64,000 nt of DNA from Topomyia yanbarensis (lineage: Eukaryota; Arthropoda; Insecta; Diptera; Culicidae): the NCBI RefSeq assembly GCF_030247195.1, contig NC_080672.1:352902413-352966412 (forward strand), written 5' to 3'. Position numbers and translations under genes: made by a program. The notes beneath the pieces are model-generated. The model ran no database searches. It saw only the letters and a list, made by a program, of their open reading frames with translations, and had not been told where the DNA came from. Shown one piece after another: positions 34,590 to 45,796 of this stretch. Position 1 is the stretch's first letter; every line of letters begins with the position of its first letter.

Positions 34590-34855
34590 ATGCTCTCCCT
34601 TCGAGCGCAAAGAGAATTTATATTTCCTCCTACCCGGGTTGCCACATTCACAGATTTTGCTGTAATATTACAGATTTATTTAATCGTTTTTGAAAACAGA
34701 TTACTTTTTCATAAATAATAGATTTTTGGCATGGTTTGCAGGATTTCAATAGATTATTGTAAAGATTCTGATTTTTCTACGGATTGCATGTAAATATTGC
34801 AGATTTTTTTGTTATGTAAACTTCATATTTTATCATCTCTAAAATAGATTTCAAA
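34590..34855. repeat. Dispersed AT-rich repeat, copy 1
   Basis: AGAGAATTTA...CCTACC...GTTGCCACAT and the following CAGATTT-rich tract match the reverse complement of about 38060-38330. The two copies are in opposite orientation and bracket the PIG-W-like fragment and the satellite. Confidence 0.5.
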
Positions 34856-34879
34856 GTGGCATCCCTGTCCTCTACCTAT

Positions 34880-35432
34880 AGCTGTCAATCTGAACTAGAA
34901 CAATTTTCATTCGTTCATAAATATTTGCATTGGATTTTTTTTTCATCCCGTTGGTTATCGTTCCAATTGTCGGAATATTGCTATAACTATCCTGTGCAAC
35001 CACGAGATGATGCTGCAATTAGGAGTTACGTTATCAACGAAAGTAATTACATTTTCTACGAAAAACTGGAAGATCTAACTTTGTGGAGGCGAACCGAGCG
35101 GGAATCGTTTCCATACCTGGTTATGTGGCTCTGTACATGGACAAAATAGGATCGGTGATGCGACCCTTGGTCAAAATTCAACCGGCGAACAAATTCATCA
35201 AACAGGCCATTCAACTCAGCATCGTAGCTGACGTCTGTTGGAAAATGATTTTCGTTTGCGAGGATATGTTGGGCGTGTCATGGCGCCTCGCCAATGTGGG
35301 ATGCGTATCGTGGATTCTGTCCGTCGGGATCACGATGTGCGCCCTGTTCATGTTCTGCGAAGTGTTCATCTAGTTTGGATGGTTGGAGGACCAAAATTAC
35401 TGGATCAGATAATGCGGGGAGACGATGAAGAA
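34880..35432 (+). pseudogene. PIGW: Frame-broken PIG-W-like (GPI inositol acyltransferase) C-terminal fragment
   Basis: PIG-W/GWT1 acylates the inositol of GPI precursors in the ER membrane. The C-terminal part of such a protein is spread over at least three frames. A YLHWIFF segment before a T-run near 34940 resembles the HWNFFF signature. Then SNFVEANRAGIVSIPGYVALY near 35075-35130 resembles the ANREGIVS-GY motif. ADVCWKMIFVCEDMLGVSWR and LANVGCVSWIL near 35230-35320 follow, and a last piece, PKLLDQIMRGDDEE, ends near 35432 in another frame. The N-terminal ~60 percent is missing. Frame changes near 34945, 35060 and 35370 mean it is broken unless the assembly has indels. Recognition is from remembered motifs, so moderately sure. 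Confidence 0.55.
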
Positions 35433-35879
35433 TAAAACTGCATTTATCTGTACAATCAATATTTGTCCTTTCGTTATCTCGATGACATTGTCATTTATAG
35501 TTGTAAGAGGCTAACCTTGTGGGTGGATGGGCAACAATGAATTTTGTTCTACGGTATGCAAACTAGGTTCGATGACAGATCCAAGATAATCTTCGATCAT
35601 ATACATGTGGAGTAAGATCAGATGCTCCATCAAGGTATTGCACACTCTTATTTGACAATTTTCATGTCGCCACCAAAGAAATTTTTCGACAAGGCCAAAC
35701 CAGTACCAAGCATTATCAACCAAGACTCACTAATGTGTTCATGATGTTCACATCGTTATCATTCAGATTCAGTCGCATAAACGCTCATGGGAAGCCGGGT
35801 GTGTTCAATAGCAGACACACAGTATATTAACATTAGGTGTATTAGTTCATTAAGTCGATATGGCAGGATTCATCTATGC
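35433..35879. other. Unassigned sequence
   Basis: Between the pseudogene and the satellite; no feature recognised. Confidence 0.4.
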
Positions 35880-37215
35880 GATTCTTGATAGTAAAATGCA
35901 CATATTTTGCTTAAACGAATCCACAAACCTAGACCTAACGTTTGACCAAAACGTCAGAAAAACAAAAGCTTGACGGTATTTAAAAGCATTTTAAATTCCC
36001 TCTCTATGCATGTATAGCATGACGCTGTAACATGATATTGTCCGCAGACTCCTTTAAGGCAAAACGGTCTTGGTGACAGTGAATCAAAAATTGATAGGAA
36101 AAAGCATCTAATTTGCTTAAATGATTTCACAAATTTGAACCTAACTTTTGATCAAAGGGACAGAAAACCAGCAACTTCAACGTCATTTTGTAGCATTTTA
36201 GATGCCCTTTCTATACATACACAGAATGACGGTGCCAGCACCTCTTTAAGGCAAAATGGTCTTGGCGACAATGATTCAAAAATTGATGGCAAAAAATACC
36301 TCATTTGCTTAAATGATTTCACAAACTTGGACCTAACTTTTGATTAAAAGGACAGAAAAGCCGTTACTCAACATTATTTTATAGCATTTTATATGCCTTT
36401 TTATCCATATGTAACATGATAGTGTTCTCAGACCCCTTAAGGCAAAATGGTCTTGGTGACAGCGATTCAACAATTGAAAGCAAAAAGCACCCCATTTGCT
36501 TGATTCAGAAATTTGGCCTAACTTTTGATCAAAACAACAGAAAACCAAAAACTCTACATTATTTTGTTGCATTTTAGATTCCCTTTCTATACATGTATAG
36601 CATGATAGTGTCTCTAGACACTTAGAGAAAAATGGTCCTGGGGACAGTAATTTAAAAATTGATAGCAAAATGCACACATTTTGCTTAAATAAATTCACAA
36701 ACTTGTACCTAACTTTTGATTGAATCATCAGAGCACCGATAACACTACACCATTTAGTAGCATTTTAGATTCCCTTTCTATACATGTATAGCATGATAGT
36801 GTCTCTAGACACTTAGAGAAAAATGGTCCTGGGGACAGTAATTTAAAAATTGATAGCAAAATGCACACCTTTCGCTTGAATAAATTCACAAACTTGTACC
36901 TAACTCTTGATTGAAACATCATAGCATCGATAACTCTACGCCATTTAGTAGCATTTTAGATTCCCTTTCTACACATGTATAGCATAATACTGTCCCTAGA
37001 CACCTAAGGGGAAATGGTGTTAGTGACAGTAATTCAGAAATTGATACCAAAATGCACATAATTAGCGTAAATTAGTTCACAAACTAGGACCTAACTTTTG
37101 ATTGAAACATCAGAGTACCGATAGCTCAACGCCATTTCTATGTGTGTGTAGCGTGATACTGTCCCGAGACATTTCAGGAAAAAGGGTGTTGATGAAAGGA
37201 CCGATAACTCATGGA
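35880..37215. repeat. ~190-bp satellite array, about seven units
   Basis: The phrase TTTGCTTAAAT...TTCACAAACTTG...CCTAACTTTTGATC recurs at about 35907, 36112, 36305, 36495, 36681, 36871 and 37061. Other unit landmarks are TAGCATTTTAGATTCCCTTTCTATACATG and GGTCTTGGTGACAG. Units are perhaps 75-90 percent alike; two adjacent units (36560-36930) are the most similar. ORFs up to 131 aa on the minus strand follow the repeat and are not genes. Confidence 0.9.
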
Positions 37216-38029
37216 TTTTAAATTCTCCACTGTACAAAAACAAACTATTGCCAATACATTTTATATTTATTCAAGTAAAACACTTCTGTATATTTTTTTG
37301 GTTAAGCGGACCTGTGACAAACCCGGCATCATTAGAAACTTCTTCCATAATTACCAAGAGAATGGGACACGATCATAGTTGAGAACATGAAACCTTCCAA
37401 TTGGTTTTATCAACCTTATCATCCATTCGGTTTTAATACTCTTCCTGACGTAGGATTCTGGTTTCGGGATCTGGAAGACAGTGGCTGTTGACCAACTAAC
37501 GTCCGAAATTGCCCCACCCGTAGGCGTTTGTCTGCTTGAACGCTTTAATATGCATTGGTTTGAAAATTACTGCAAATTCGGCTGGCGTGGAGAATTATTT
37601 CAGCATGTAAAGGATGTTTTACCATCAAGGATGACCAATGAAACCAAGAAAATCTCGCAATGGTCTGAAAGATTTAAAATGATTCAGAAAGTTTGCCTAA
37701 TAGTGGTAACATTACTTACACATCGTTACAGTACTCAGTCCATGCTCTATTAGATTGTAATGTTCCTTTTGTTCCAAATACGTCAATTTTTTCCATTCTT
37801 GGACCGACTCGTTACCAGTATCGTCAATTCGATATCAACCGACCTTTGGAAACAGATTACGATTATCCGACGAGCTGTATTTTCTATAGAGTTTCCAATT
37901 ATTAGCACTACAGGATTTCCTGCGAAAATAAGGATTGCTTGTTTTAAGGAGATTATTTAATAAATTGAATTAATTTACCTGTCCTAAAGAGGAATCAATT
38001 ATTAACGCCATGATGAAAAAGCAGACGAA
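37216..38029. other. Unassigned sequence
   Basis: ORFs of 66-90 aa overlap in 37481-37960 in two frames. They read like a decayed coding segment but I recognise no domain. Confidence 0.35.
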
Positions 38030-38059
38030 AAAAAGCCATGGCTGCCAGGTCTGTTTGTG

Positions 38060-38330
38060 AAACAGCCTGCAGTAGAAATGCAAACAATCTGATTTTTTTA
38101 TTCATTTTTAGGCAGATTATCATACTACACTATATTTAATTTAAGAAATCATTTATGTCGTTATTTAAAGTACGTCGCTATACGAATACAACACCTGTTA
38201 TTATTATTCTATTTGCTGCTCCAAACATAGATTGGATACATCAGATTCTTTAAAATTTTAGTGAAAAATCAGTGCATGTGGCAACTCTGGTAGGGGGAAT
38301 TTAAATTCTCTTTATCGCTCAAATATGAGA
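38060..38330. repeat. Dispersed AT-rich repeat, copy 2 (inverted)
   Basis: Reverse complement of 34590-34855 over the GTTGCCACAT / AGAGAATTTAAATT landmarks. Confidence 0.5.
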
Positions 38331-39159
38331 GCATATGGGTGTCACTACTCTCCAACGGGAAATGTTGCATCGATTGTTTTGTATCACAACAGAGCGAAAA
38401 TATTCTCTTCCGCTCAAAAAAAAAATCTCGGCGGCCATGTTTAACTCAACAATTTGGTCATCGATGACCAATTGTTGAGCAATGTTGAATTTCGAAACAC
38501 GCCTTGTGTTAGGTTATGTTTGCCTCCACAAATATAATGAACTCACTCTCGTATTTAGGTGTAATAGAGGTGACGCGGGTTCAACAGACAGGAATTCGAA
38601 CCTCGTCACAAATAGAAGTTGTGCAAATTATAAAACAACTAGATTTGCTAGAAGGTAAGCTGAAATATTATAACTTGAAATAACCCATACTTACCTTGTT
38701 CGCGAAACATCATACCTGTAAAACTCACTTGAAAACACTTACCTGTAGGATCAGTTGCAATTCGTCTCACTTACCTGCTCGATACGATAGATAGGCATTG
38801 ATAGATTGATTCGGATAGCGTGATACTAGGGGAAGACTTAATGTAAGTTGCTAATTAATATCACTATTGTTCCATGAAATTCCTAAAAATAAAGTTTATT
38901 TCAGCTTTGAGCTGCTGCACTGTGCGTAAGGCTGCTTCAAGGGACTCCCATTGTCCGAACAATCTCCCCAACAGAAGCGAAACTGGAATTGCTTTAATGT
39001 CTAACTTAGAATTGCTCATAGAAAAATTGCATTACTTTCAGCATTTGCTGAAAATGTTTTTATTTTGGGAATGCGTCGAGTTGAGACGAAAACTTTATAG
39101 AATTAATAACGAGAAAACCACCTTCCAAAAATAGGAAAATTTATGACAAATGGCGTTTT
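38331..39159. other. Unassigned sequence
   Basis: It contains an 86-aa ORF (38874-39134) without a recognised domain. No clear repeat end. Confidence 0.4.
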
Positions 39160-39895
39160 TCGTTCCGCCAATTTCGCAGCTTTATTATCTTCGATGAATT
39201 TTACAAACGTTTAACAGCATATCATTTGATAAAATAATTTTGGCGTTATATCCTCCAAGAAGTATTTATGGCGAATTTACAAACAAATTTAGTTCCAGAC
39301 TTAATGTCTTCAGCCAAATTTTGGGGAGTTTTATTACAAACCACTTTGTTGAAGAAATGAAGGCTCCATCTGTGCAAGGTATTAACATATTTTAGGCTAT
39401 TTCTATTTTATTTTAAATTAAATTATTATGATTTTACTGTTTATGATAAATATCTTCTATTTTTTATGAACGAAAAAATTTACATTTTATCCAATCCAAA
39501 GCTTGAGTTTGTGATTCTCACAATAGAAAGTTATTTTAGAAAAAAATGGAGGAAGGAACACTTCGTAAATATCATTTTTATAACTCGGTATACTCCATAA
39601 TATGGAGTATACCGAGTTATAAAATCATATTTACGAAGTGTTCCTTACTCTATTTTTTTCTAAAATATCTTTCTAGTAATAATGCATATACTTAGTATTC
39701 ATGCCTACAATAAAGTTGTTTTAAATGAAAGTCTTAACAAATTCGCTAAAGACAGAAACTCTGTTACAAGTTTTTGAAAAACTGATTCTCCATAATTTTA
39801 AAACTTCAAAGATGGTAGTTTCGTAATTATGCCATTTGGAAAGTAAGTTCGATTTTCACCAAAACCCAACCAAACCAAATTTCTGACTACGCCAC
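39160..39895. mobile_element. Rearranged fragment related to the hAT element at 7145
   Basis: The right edge CCAAATTTCTGACTACGCCAC is the reverse complement, slightly decayed, of the left end of the 7145-9060 element. A CTTCAGC...GTTGAAGAAATGAAGGCT stretch near 39308-39366 matches the interior of that element near 7575-7640, and its inverted counterpart occurs near 39700-39770. The fragment therefore has a mirrored structure centred on the palindrome at 39600. Confidence 0.55.
39523..39677. repeat. ~76-bp-arm palindrome, almost no loop
   Basis: 39523-39599 and 39601-39677 are reverse complements with only a few differences; the centre is ATACTCCATAATATGGAGTAT. Shared core: GGAACACTTCGTAAATAT. 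Such loopless palindromes form cruciforms and their transcripts form hairpins. Confidence 0.9.
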
Positions 39896-40537
39896 ACACT
39901 CCAAGTAAGTAGGGACAACGTCGTTCTACACTCGTCCGCAAGAAACTTCATCAAATACTGCCTATCTATTATAATACATTGAAGACTCGATTTGATCAGC
40001 CCTCAATTTTATCAGCCTCATATGAAAATATATTTGATGGGCTCTAGCAGGCAAACAAGGCTGAATTTGAGTTAATCCTTTCTTGACCATGTTTTCCTTA
40101 TCTTAAAGATGCAAATATGCAAAAATAAAAAAATTATGTTATCGACATCTTCCAAAATTCGACGAACCTATCGTGCGATAGTTCATGTTAAAAGGGTATC
40201 CTGAAATAAATTGTTATACTTAAGGGTTTATATGTTGCAGATAGAGAACTTCATAAATTTTCAGCTTTTCCTACACAATATAACATAAGCTTCTTAAACA
40301 ACTGTTTCTAATAAGAATATGTAAATTATAAAGTATTTGAAAATGTGAAGTGAAGTGAAGTGACGGAAGGTTATCGAAAAGTTTCGTGAAAAAGAAAATT
40401 CCAGTAATGATAATGATTTTCCCTAACGAGTTTCAAGAGTTTTTTAATTGTTCTTTGGCATTAGGATTAGGGATAATAATTCAGATCAAAGATACTACTA
40501 GGAAGTCATTGCTGAAATTTCAGTGCTTAATTCTCAG
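39896..40537. other. Unassigned sequence
   Basis: A (GTGAA)n-like stretch near 40348-40362. Nothing else recognised. Confidence 0.4.
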
Positions 40538-40542
40538 CCACG

Positions 40543-41420
40543 CACAGAGGAGTAACTAGAACAAATTCCTGGCCAATAACCAAAATATATATTTTTTTTT
40601 TGATTTTATATTTCGTTATATTTTTTTTACATACCTAAAAGCCTGCTGAATAACGTGGCAAAATCAGGAGTATGTCAAAAAATTGTTGAAGATTTTTTGC
40701 ATGGATGCAAAATGGTGATATTTTAAGGGGTTTTTTTAATCATTTTCATTATATATCCAGTAATATCGCTTTCTAGTGATGATGACTGTATTAAATAATA
40801 CAATATTATTGCAAGCGTAGTTGAACACAACCATTTGTATAACTTCAGCCTAAAACTAACTGAAAGTATTAGTGTTGCTGTGCATTGCACCAACTTTAAA
40901 AAATACGTTTTTTAAACATTTTATTTCAAACTTGTATGATAGAAATGTTACATTATACGGCAAGATCCGGCAAAGTTGCTGAAGTAGTATTACAAAACCA
41001 GATCCCAGCTATCCGAAAAACATAAGAACTCTTACGATCTTGTCCGATCCACAAATTTCAAGCGATTTGAAAATATTGAAATTTTTAGTAATTTGAGGTA
41101 CACCGAAATGCTGTAGGCCCAAATACTATGTTTTTCAAAATGTATCTCTTTGAAAATATGCTCAAGCGTCCCTTTTCTTCACCCGTTTCCACTGATCAAC
41201 TGTTTGTGCAACTGGAAAAACAAATGTATTCACAAAGATCACCTCGAAATTATTAGTATTCGAAAGGATTTAGAAAATTGACCTGAACACTGGTAGGATA
41301 GATGCCAAATTGTTCCAAAAACTTATTATTGTCTATTTTTTATTCATATTAAGGCATAATAAAAGCAATAGCAACAACAAATAATTTTGGCCAGGATTTG
41401 ACCCCAGTTACTCCTCTGTG
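40543..41420. mobile_element. Non-autonomous Transib-like DNA element, copy 2
   Basis: It is collinear with 229-1105 over its whole length (878 against 877 bp) and has the same CACAGAGGAGTAACT ends. Its own 5-bp duplication, CCACG, lies at 40538-40542 and 41421-41425. Two copies with different exact 5-bp duplications confirm the ends. No transposase ORF. Confidence 0.75.
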
Positions 41421-41425
41421 CCACG

Positions 41426-41813
41426 TTGGGAATTTGAGTAAACGCTACTGAGTATGAACTTCAAATCCATTCGAAAATTTGTTTTTCGAATTTTTTGACT
41501 CAGCACAACATACATAACCCCTTTAGGAAAATTCAGTTTTCCCTACACAATGCATTGATGAAGAATTTATATATTTTATTATCGGAGCATTAGCAATAAT
41601 TCGTTTGTATTTCTATTTTATAGGCCATTTTTCCGCTTTTCCATTAAATTGGTTTAACATTTGAGATATATTGCCCTGTATTATCCTATGCTAATTTGAG
41701 CGATTCTCTGAGTTCTGCCACTATTTCATGTAGTATGTGTCATCAAAAGCATCGCGAAGCATCAAGTTCTAAATATTCTAAATCGATATAATACCCGAAG
41801 AAAGCGATAAGAG
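41426..41813. other. Unassigned sequence
   Basis: No gene or repeat recognised. Confidence 0.4.
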
Positions 41814-42180
41814 TTATAAGAAATGTATCACCACACTGTTAGGTGGATTAAAAGCGGTTTGGAATGAAAATTTCACTAATACAATACATATTTGGCCACT
41901 TTGAAGAAAACGTTGAAATTTCAACAAAATGTTGGCAGAATGTATCGACTTGTGTGATAAGAAAAAATGTAACTCCCAACGGTCCACCCCTGAGTCGATT
42001 CCTATTTCCATCAGAAGTCCAAATTTGAACCAAAGTTTAGCTAACCGACCAACGTGCTTGAAATTTGTATGGGATTTTTCGACAAAGTACATGGAGGAAA
42101 CCCAATAGTTTGCAATGTTCAGCACTAGGTTGCACGTTATGCACAGGAGATGCTATTAAACTTTTAATTAAGTGATTTTA
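41814..42180. repeat. Dispersed repeat related to 60129-60530
   Basis: Shared landmarks with the 60-kb copy, in the same orientation, are CCCCTGA-TCGATT, CCAAATTTGAA, TTGTATGGGATTTTT and TATTAAACTTTTAA-AAGTGAT. Similarity is patchy, so both are old copies of one family. Confidence 0.5.
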
Positions 42181-42469
42181 GACTGGAATTATACCCACCC
42201 TCCTCAACCGGTCCCTCTAAGTTAATTGAAGCTTGAATCGACATGTTAGATTGACGTTTGAATTAGTCCAGTACCATCCTGATCATGCAGTGCCTCGTTT
42301 GCTACTGCTACTATTACTCCGCTTAATTTTCTGTTGCTTTTTAAACGTCACATGGGATAAGGAGAAATGTGCGAATCCGAGCAACTGTTTCATTGTTACC
42401 CACACGCTAGAGTTATAAACAATTAAGTGCTACTATTTTTTGAAACAAAGCCTTCAGAATGATTCTATA
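42181..42469. other. Unassigned sequence
   Basis: No feature recognised. Confidence 0.4.
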
Positions 42470-43520
42470 TTCATCCTAAGTTGGGGGCCTCTAAAAGCCC
42501 GGGGCCCCTGGCTCTGGTCCAGTGTGCCCATGCGTGCATACGGTACTGTCCAGCAGTCGTCGACAGTTCTGTTTCAAAACTCCGAACAAGCTTTCACCCG
42601 ATGCTCCGGGTTCTTGCAAACAAAACATGCAGGAGTTGCTGAACGCGTCGTGTTCTCTGCTGCTTCCGCTGGTGGCGAATTTTCTGTTCTTATCCATTCC
42701 ACGATTCTCCTTCGTCCGACGCTGCTGTTTTCGTGGGTCCGTACTGCAACACTGCGATGTATTGTCGGTAGCCGGTCGCTCCAGTGTCGGCATGTACTGA
42801 GCAAATGAACGAAGTTCACTTCTCCGCAGCGTTGTTTGTATAGAGACAAGCCCAGCTTCATATGCGCTCGAAACTTTTCTACCAACTCGAACAAAAGCAT
42901 CGGGTTGTTTAGATGCGCTTCATGTCTTCCGGCTTCCAAATGATCACGGAAATTTTGCACCTCGATACCAAAACCTATCATGCTTCGGCGCTTGAACTCT
43001 CCGGCTCTTCTGGAGAAACGCGTGAAACAGTAGCTCCGGCCTGCCATACAGTGTCTCCAGCGTAATAAGAACATTTGGAACACTAGCTGACAAAAGCAGT
43101 CGACTCCGACTCAAGGGCATGCCCTTTTAGGCACCGCTGTAACCACGCCAGATTACTGGTCAGTTCTCAGGATTACCGGAAAAGGTTGGCAATTCCTTGA
43201 CCATAACGGTGTCTAGCTGCCAACTGTCGTGGGGTTAGTCCCCAATATACCGGTCCATCAGCAAGTCGGTATTGTTCCTGCCGTCACAACTTTTCTGGGT
43301 ATCGTCGTGACTCCAATTGACCACTTTGCAGTACAGGGGGTTGGCTGCCTAATTGTCCTCGTCTTTCTTAGGTAGGTATTGAGTGCATTGGATACAATCC
43401 TCCCAATAGATCTGCCACTGTAAACAGAGCACTTCTTGAGGAAGCGAAATCTCTATTTGTGGAACGACTGATGGATTACTTGCTGAGAGTTGGCTGAGAT
43501 GCTGTGGGTCAACGTTTGGG
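42470..43520 (-). pseudogene. Bel/Pao-type gag relic
   Basis: On the minus strand pieces of a retroelement capsid-like protein appear in order: LPTFSGNPEN near 43180, TLYGRPELLFH near 43050 in one frame, RRRSMIGFGIEVQNFRDHLE and NNPMLLFELVEK (about 42990-42890), and a zinc knuckle, C-x2-C-x4-H-x4-C (CFVCKNPEHRVKAC), near 42600. Between them the frame changes at least three times and stops occur, so it is dead. Protease, RT, integrase and LTRs are not seen. The family call rests on the gag motif order typical of mosquito Bel/Pao elements. The upstream end is cut near the Transib-like insertion at 43670. Confidence 0.7.
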
Positions 43521-43669
43521 ACGTTAGGTATATGCTAGCTTTTAGCAAACAGCTGCACATGAATAAGAGGTTCCCTATCTCTTCTCACCAATTAACCTCC
43601 ACGCACGAACCCATTTCCTCCGTCCTCGAACGCTGCTGCAGACTGAAATGCGCAACACTAACTACGCTG

Positions 43670-44516
43670 CACAGTGGCCGGAGGCTGGCCAAAACCTCAA
43701 AAATTTATTTTTGAAATATTGATATTTTAAATTTTTTCTAAATTTCTCATGTATTGAATGATGTATATTAAAAATTTTTTTGATCATTGGATAAGAACGC
43801 GATTTTTACAACGAGTTGAAACGTACCAAAGTACGGATTTTTTAATGATTTTCATTTCCGAAACCACCATCGCTCTGTTCACTTCAAATGCATGTTGCTC
43901 TTTTGATTTTGGTCCGATTTTAGCACAACTAGTTTCATTGTGTAGAGGAACGAAAGAACTTGGTTAGTGAGCAAAATTCATTTGGTAAATTTGCTTGAAA
44001 CTATGACTTTTTAGTTTAAATATGTTTAAGGTGGTCAGATCAAAAATAATTTGTTCACTAATGTATTCTGTACAAATTTCGGAATCAGTTCGGAACGGTC
44101 ACATAGTATACATTCTATGTGAAATTACTTCTACTTTTCTACTTTTATCATGGTCTCGTTCTGCGCCTAGGTGCGCAAAAAGTTTTAAGCAGATTTTGAA
44201 GCTTTGTTGCTGATATGGAGACACATGGTGTTTTGTGTAAAATAGTTAGACAATCTACAGTAAACCAACACGTTCAACAATGGTTTTTAAGTAGAGTTCT
44301 TCATTTTTTATGATATTGTTGACATTGGTGAACAGTAACGGAAAATCTATCATGAAAACGGGATCATAGTTAAAAGAAAGGTTCAATGACACTGTATGGA
44401 AAAATGCATTTAAAATGAGCTCAGCACCTCAAAATTAGCTTAAATTGTGATTTTCAGCCAAATTAGGTAACATTTGAGGTTTTGTCCGACCTTTTTTTTG
44501 AAGAGCCGCCACTGTG
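43670..44516. mobile_element. Non-autonomous Transib-like element with CACAGTGGC ends
   Basis: Inverted ends CACAGTGGC, then a second inverted block AAAACCTCAAA about 20 bp inside, flanked by an exact 5-bp CGCTG duplication (43665-43669 and 44517-44521). CACAGTG is the classical Transib/RAG-type heptamer. The 847-bp interior has only small ORFs and no transposase. It is a different family from the copies at 229 and 40543. Confidence 0.75.
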
Positions 44517-44521
44517 CGCTG

Positions 44522-45601
44522 CCAATAGACCGATATCAGAAATTAGCCGTCGCTGCAACGATTATAGCGACATCTTCGACTTTGTCATTAGTTCTCCACA
44601 GTTTCGGAACAGTTTGTTACCACTTTCGGTCATTTCTTTTTAGTTTAGTTCATTTAGACTCAGTGTCAGTTGGACTTCAATTATTTAATTCTATTCTCTT
44701 CTATTCTAACCCTTACACAGCCAGTATTTAAAAGCATCCTGGAAAACACTGCACATATTCTTTAGCGTTTTTCTTGTCAACATTAATATTTGAAGCATAT
44801 TTTGTGTAATATGTCGCAAACATCAAAACGGCCAGGCCTACTGTGCAGAGTTTTGTTTAAAGATGTTTCAAAATTATACGGCAATTAAATTATTCATTTA
44901 ATGAATAATCTAACTAACGGATCATTTTGAATCTTTAAAGAGAAAGAAACGAGGACAACCGTACCGATAATAATGAATGATAATACATTAAAGACTATTT
45001 TCTGCAACATTATCGGACAAATAACAACTAATTATTTATCTATTTGAGTATTCAGATTTTTTCACAGATCCTATTGTTTTATGAAATTGAAACTTTTATA
45101 TCATTAGACAGGCTGATTTTTCTAGGCAATTCTTCTACTAGATCTTTGAAACTATGGCAAATGGCAGACCAGTGATTTTGCTTGTTAACATGTAAAGTGT
45201 GTGCAAAAAACCACCTGATTTCGCTACAAAGTATAAAAAGGAACTTTAGCTCTATTGACAATTGACTTACAATCGCGCAAAACCGTTAGGAGTCGATAAG
45301 ATTACCTAAAAAAAGCAAATATTATATTTGAGCACTCGAATGTTTGATTTCGGAATTCATGGACTTTTGAACAATACAAAAGATATGTTTCGATGAATTG
45401 ATCCACTAAACTAACCGGCATTTTATCCACTAAAGAACCGTCCACTAATCGAAAAGAAATCCCTTAGTACTCATTACTGTTATCTTCCAATTTACGTAAA
45501 TTTTGTGAAATGCAGCATTGATGACACCACCAAAACAAACTATAAATATGGGTGAGTCCATTAATTATTTCATCACACTTGCTTCCCGCAAATCAAAGAA
45601 A
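44522..45601. other. Unassigned AT-rich sequence
   Basis: No gene or repeat ends recognised. Confidence 0.4.
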
Positions 45602-45615
45602 ACACATTGCACTTG

Positions 45616-45782
45616 GGGGTGGGCGTAGCGTAGTTTATAAATCGATTGCCTTGTACGCAGCGCACCTGGGTTCGAGTCTCGACCCCGCACATAGGGTTGG
45701 AAATTTTTCATAATATATTTTTCTAACCCGAAGAGGCGAATGACCTTAAGGTTAAAACCTCTATAATAGAAATTTAAAAAAA
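45616..45782 (+). mobile_element. tRNA-derived SINE, copy 3
   Basis: Same family as 3253 and 12794, with A box TAGCGTAGTTTA (decayed at its end) and B box GGTTCGAGTC. The duplication ACACATTGCACTTG / ACATATTGCACTTG (45602-45615 and 45783-45796) has one mismatch. Confidence 0.85.
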
Positions 45783-45796
45783 ACATATTGCACTTG

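Noticed and set aside
36333..36922. 131-aa and 64-aa minus-strand ORFs with repeated KFVNLFK phrases
   Set aside because: They repeat with the ~190-bp satellite unit and show no domain.
38570..38625. Isolated B-box-like GGTTCGAATTCC on the minus strand
   Set aside because: No A box at the expected distance, no tail and no duplication; chance match or unrecognisable SINE remnant.
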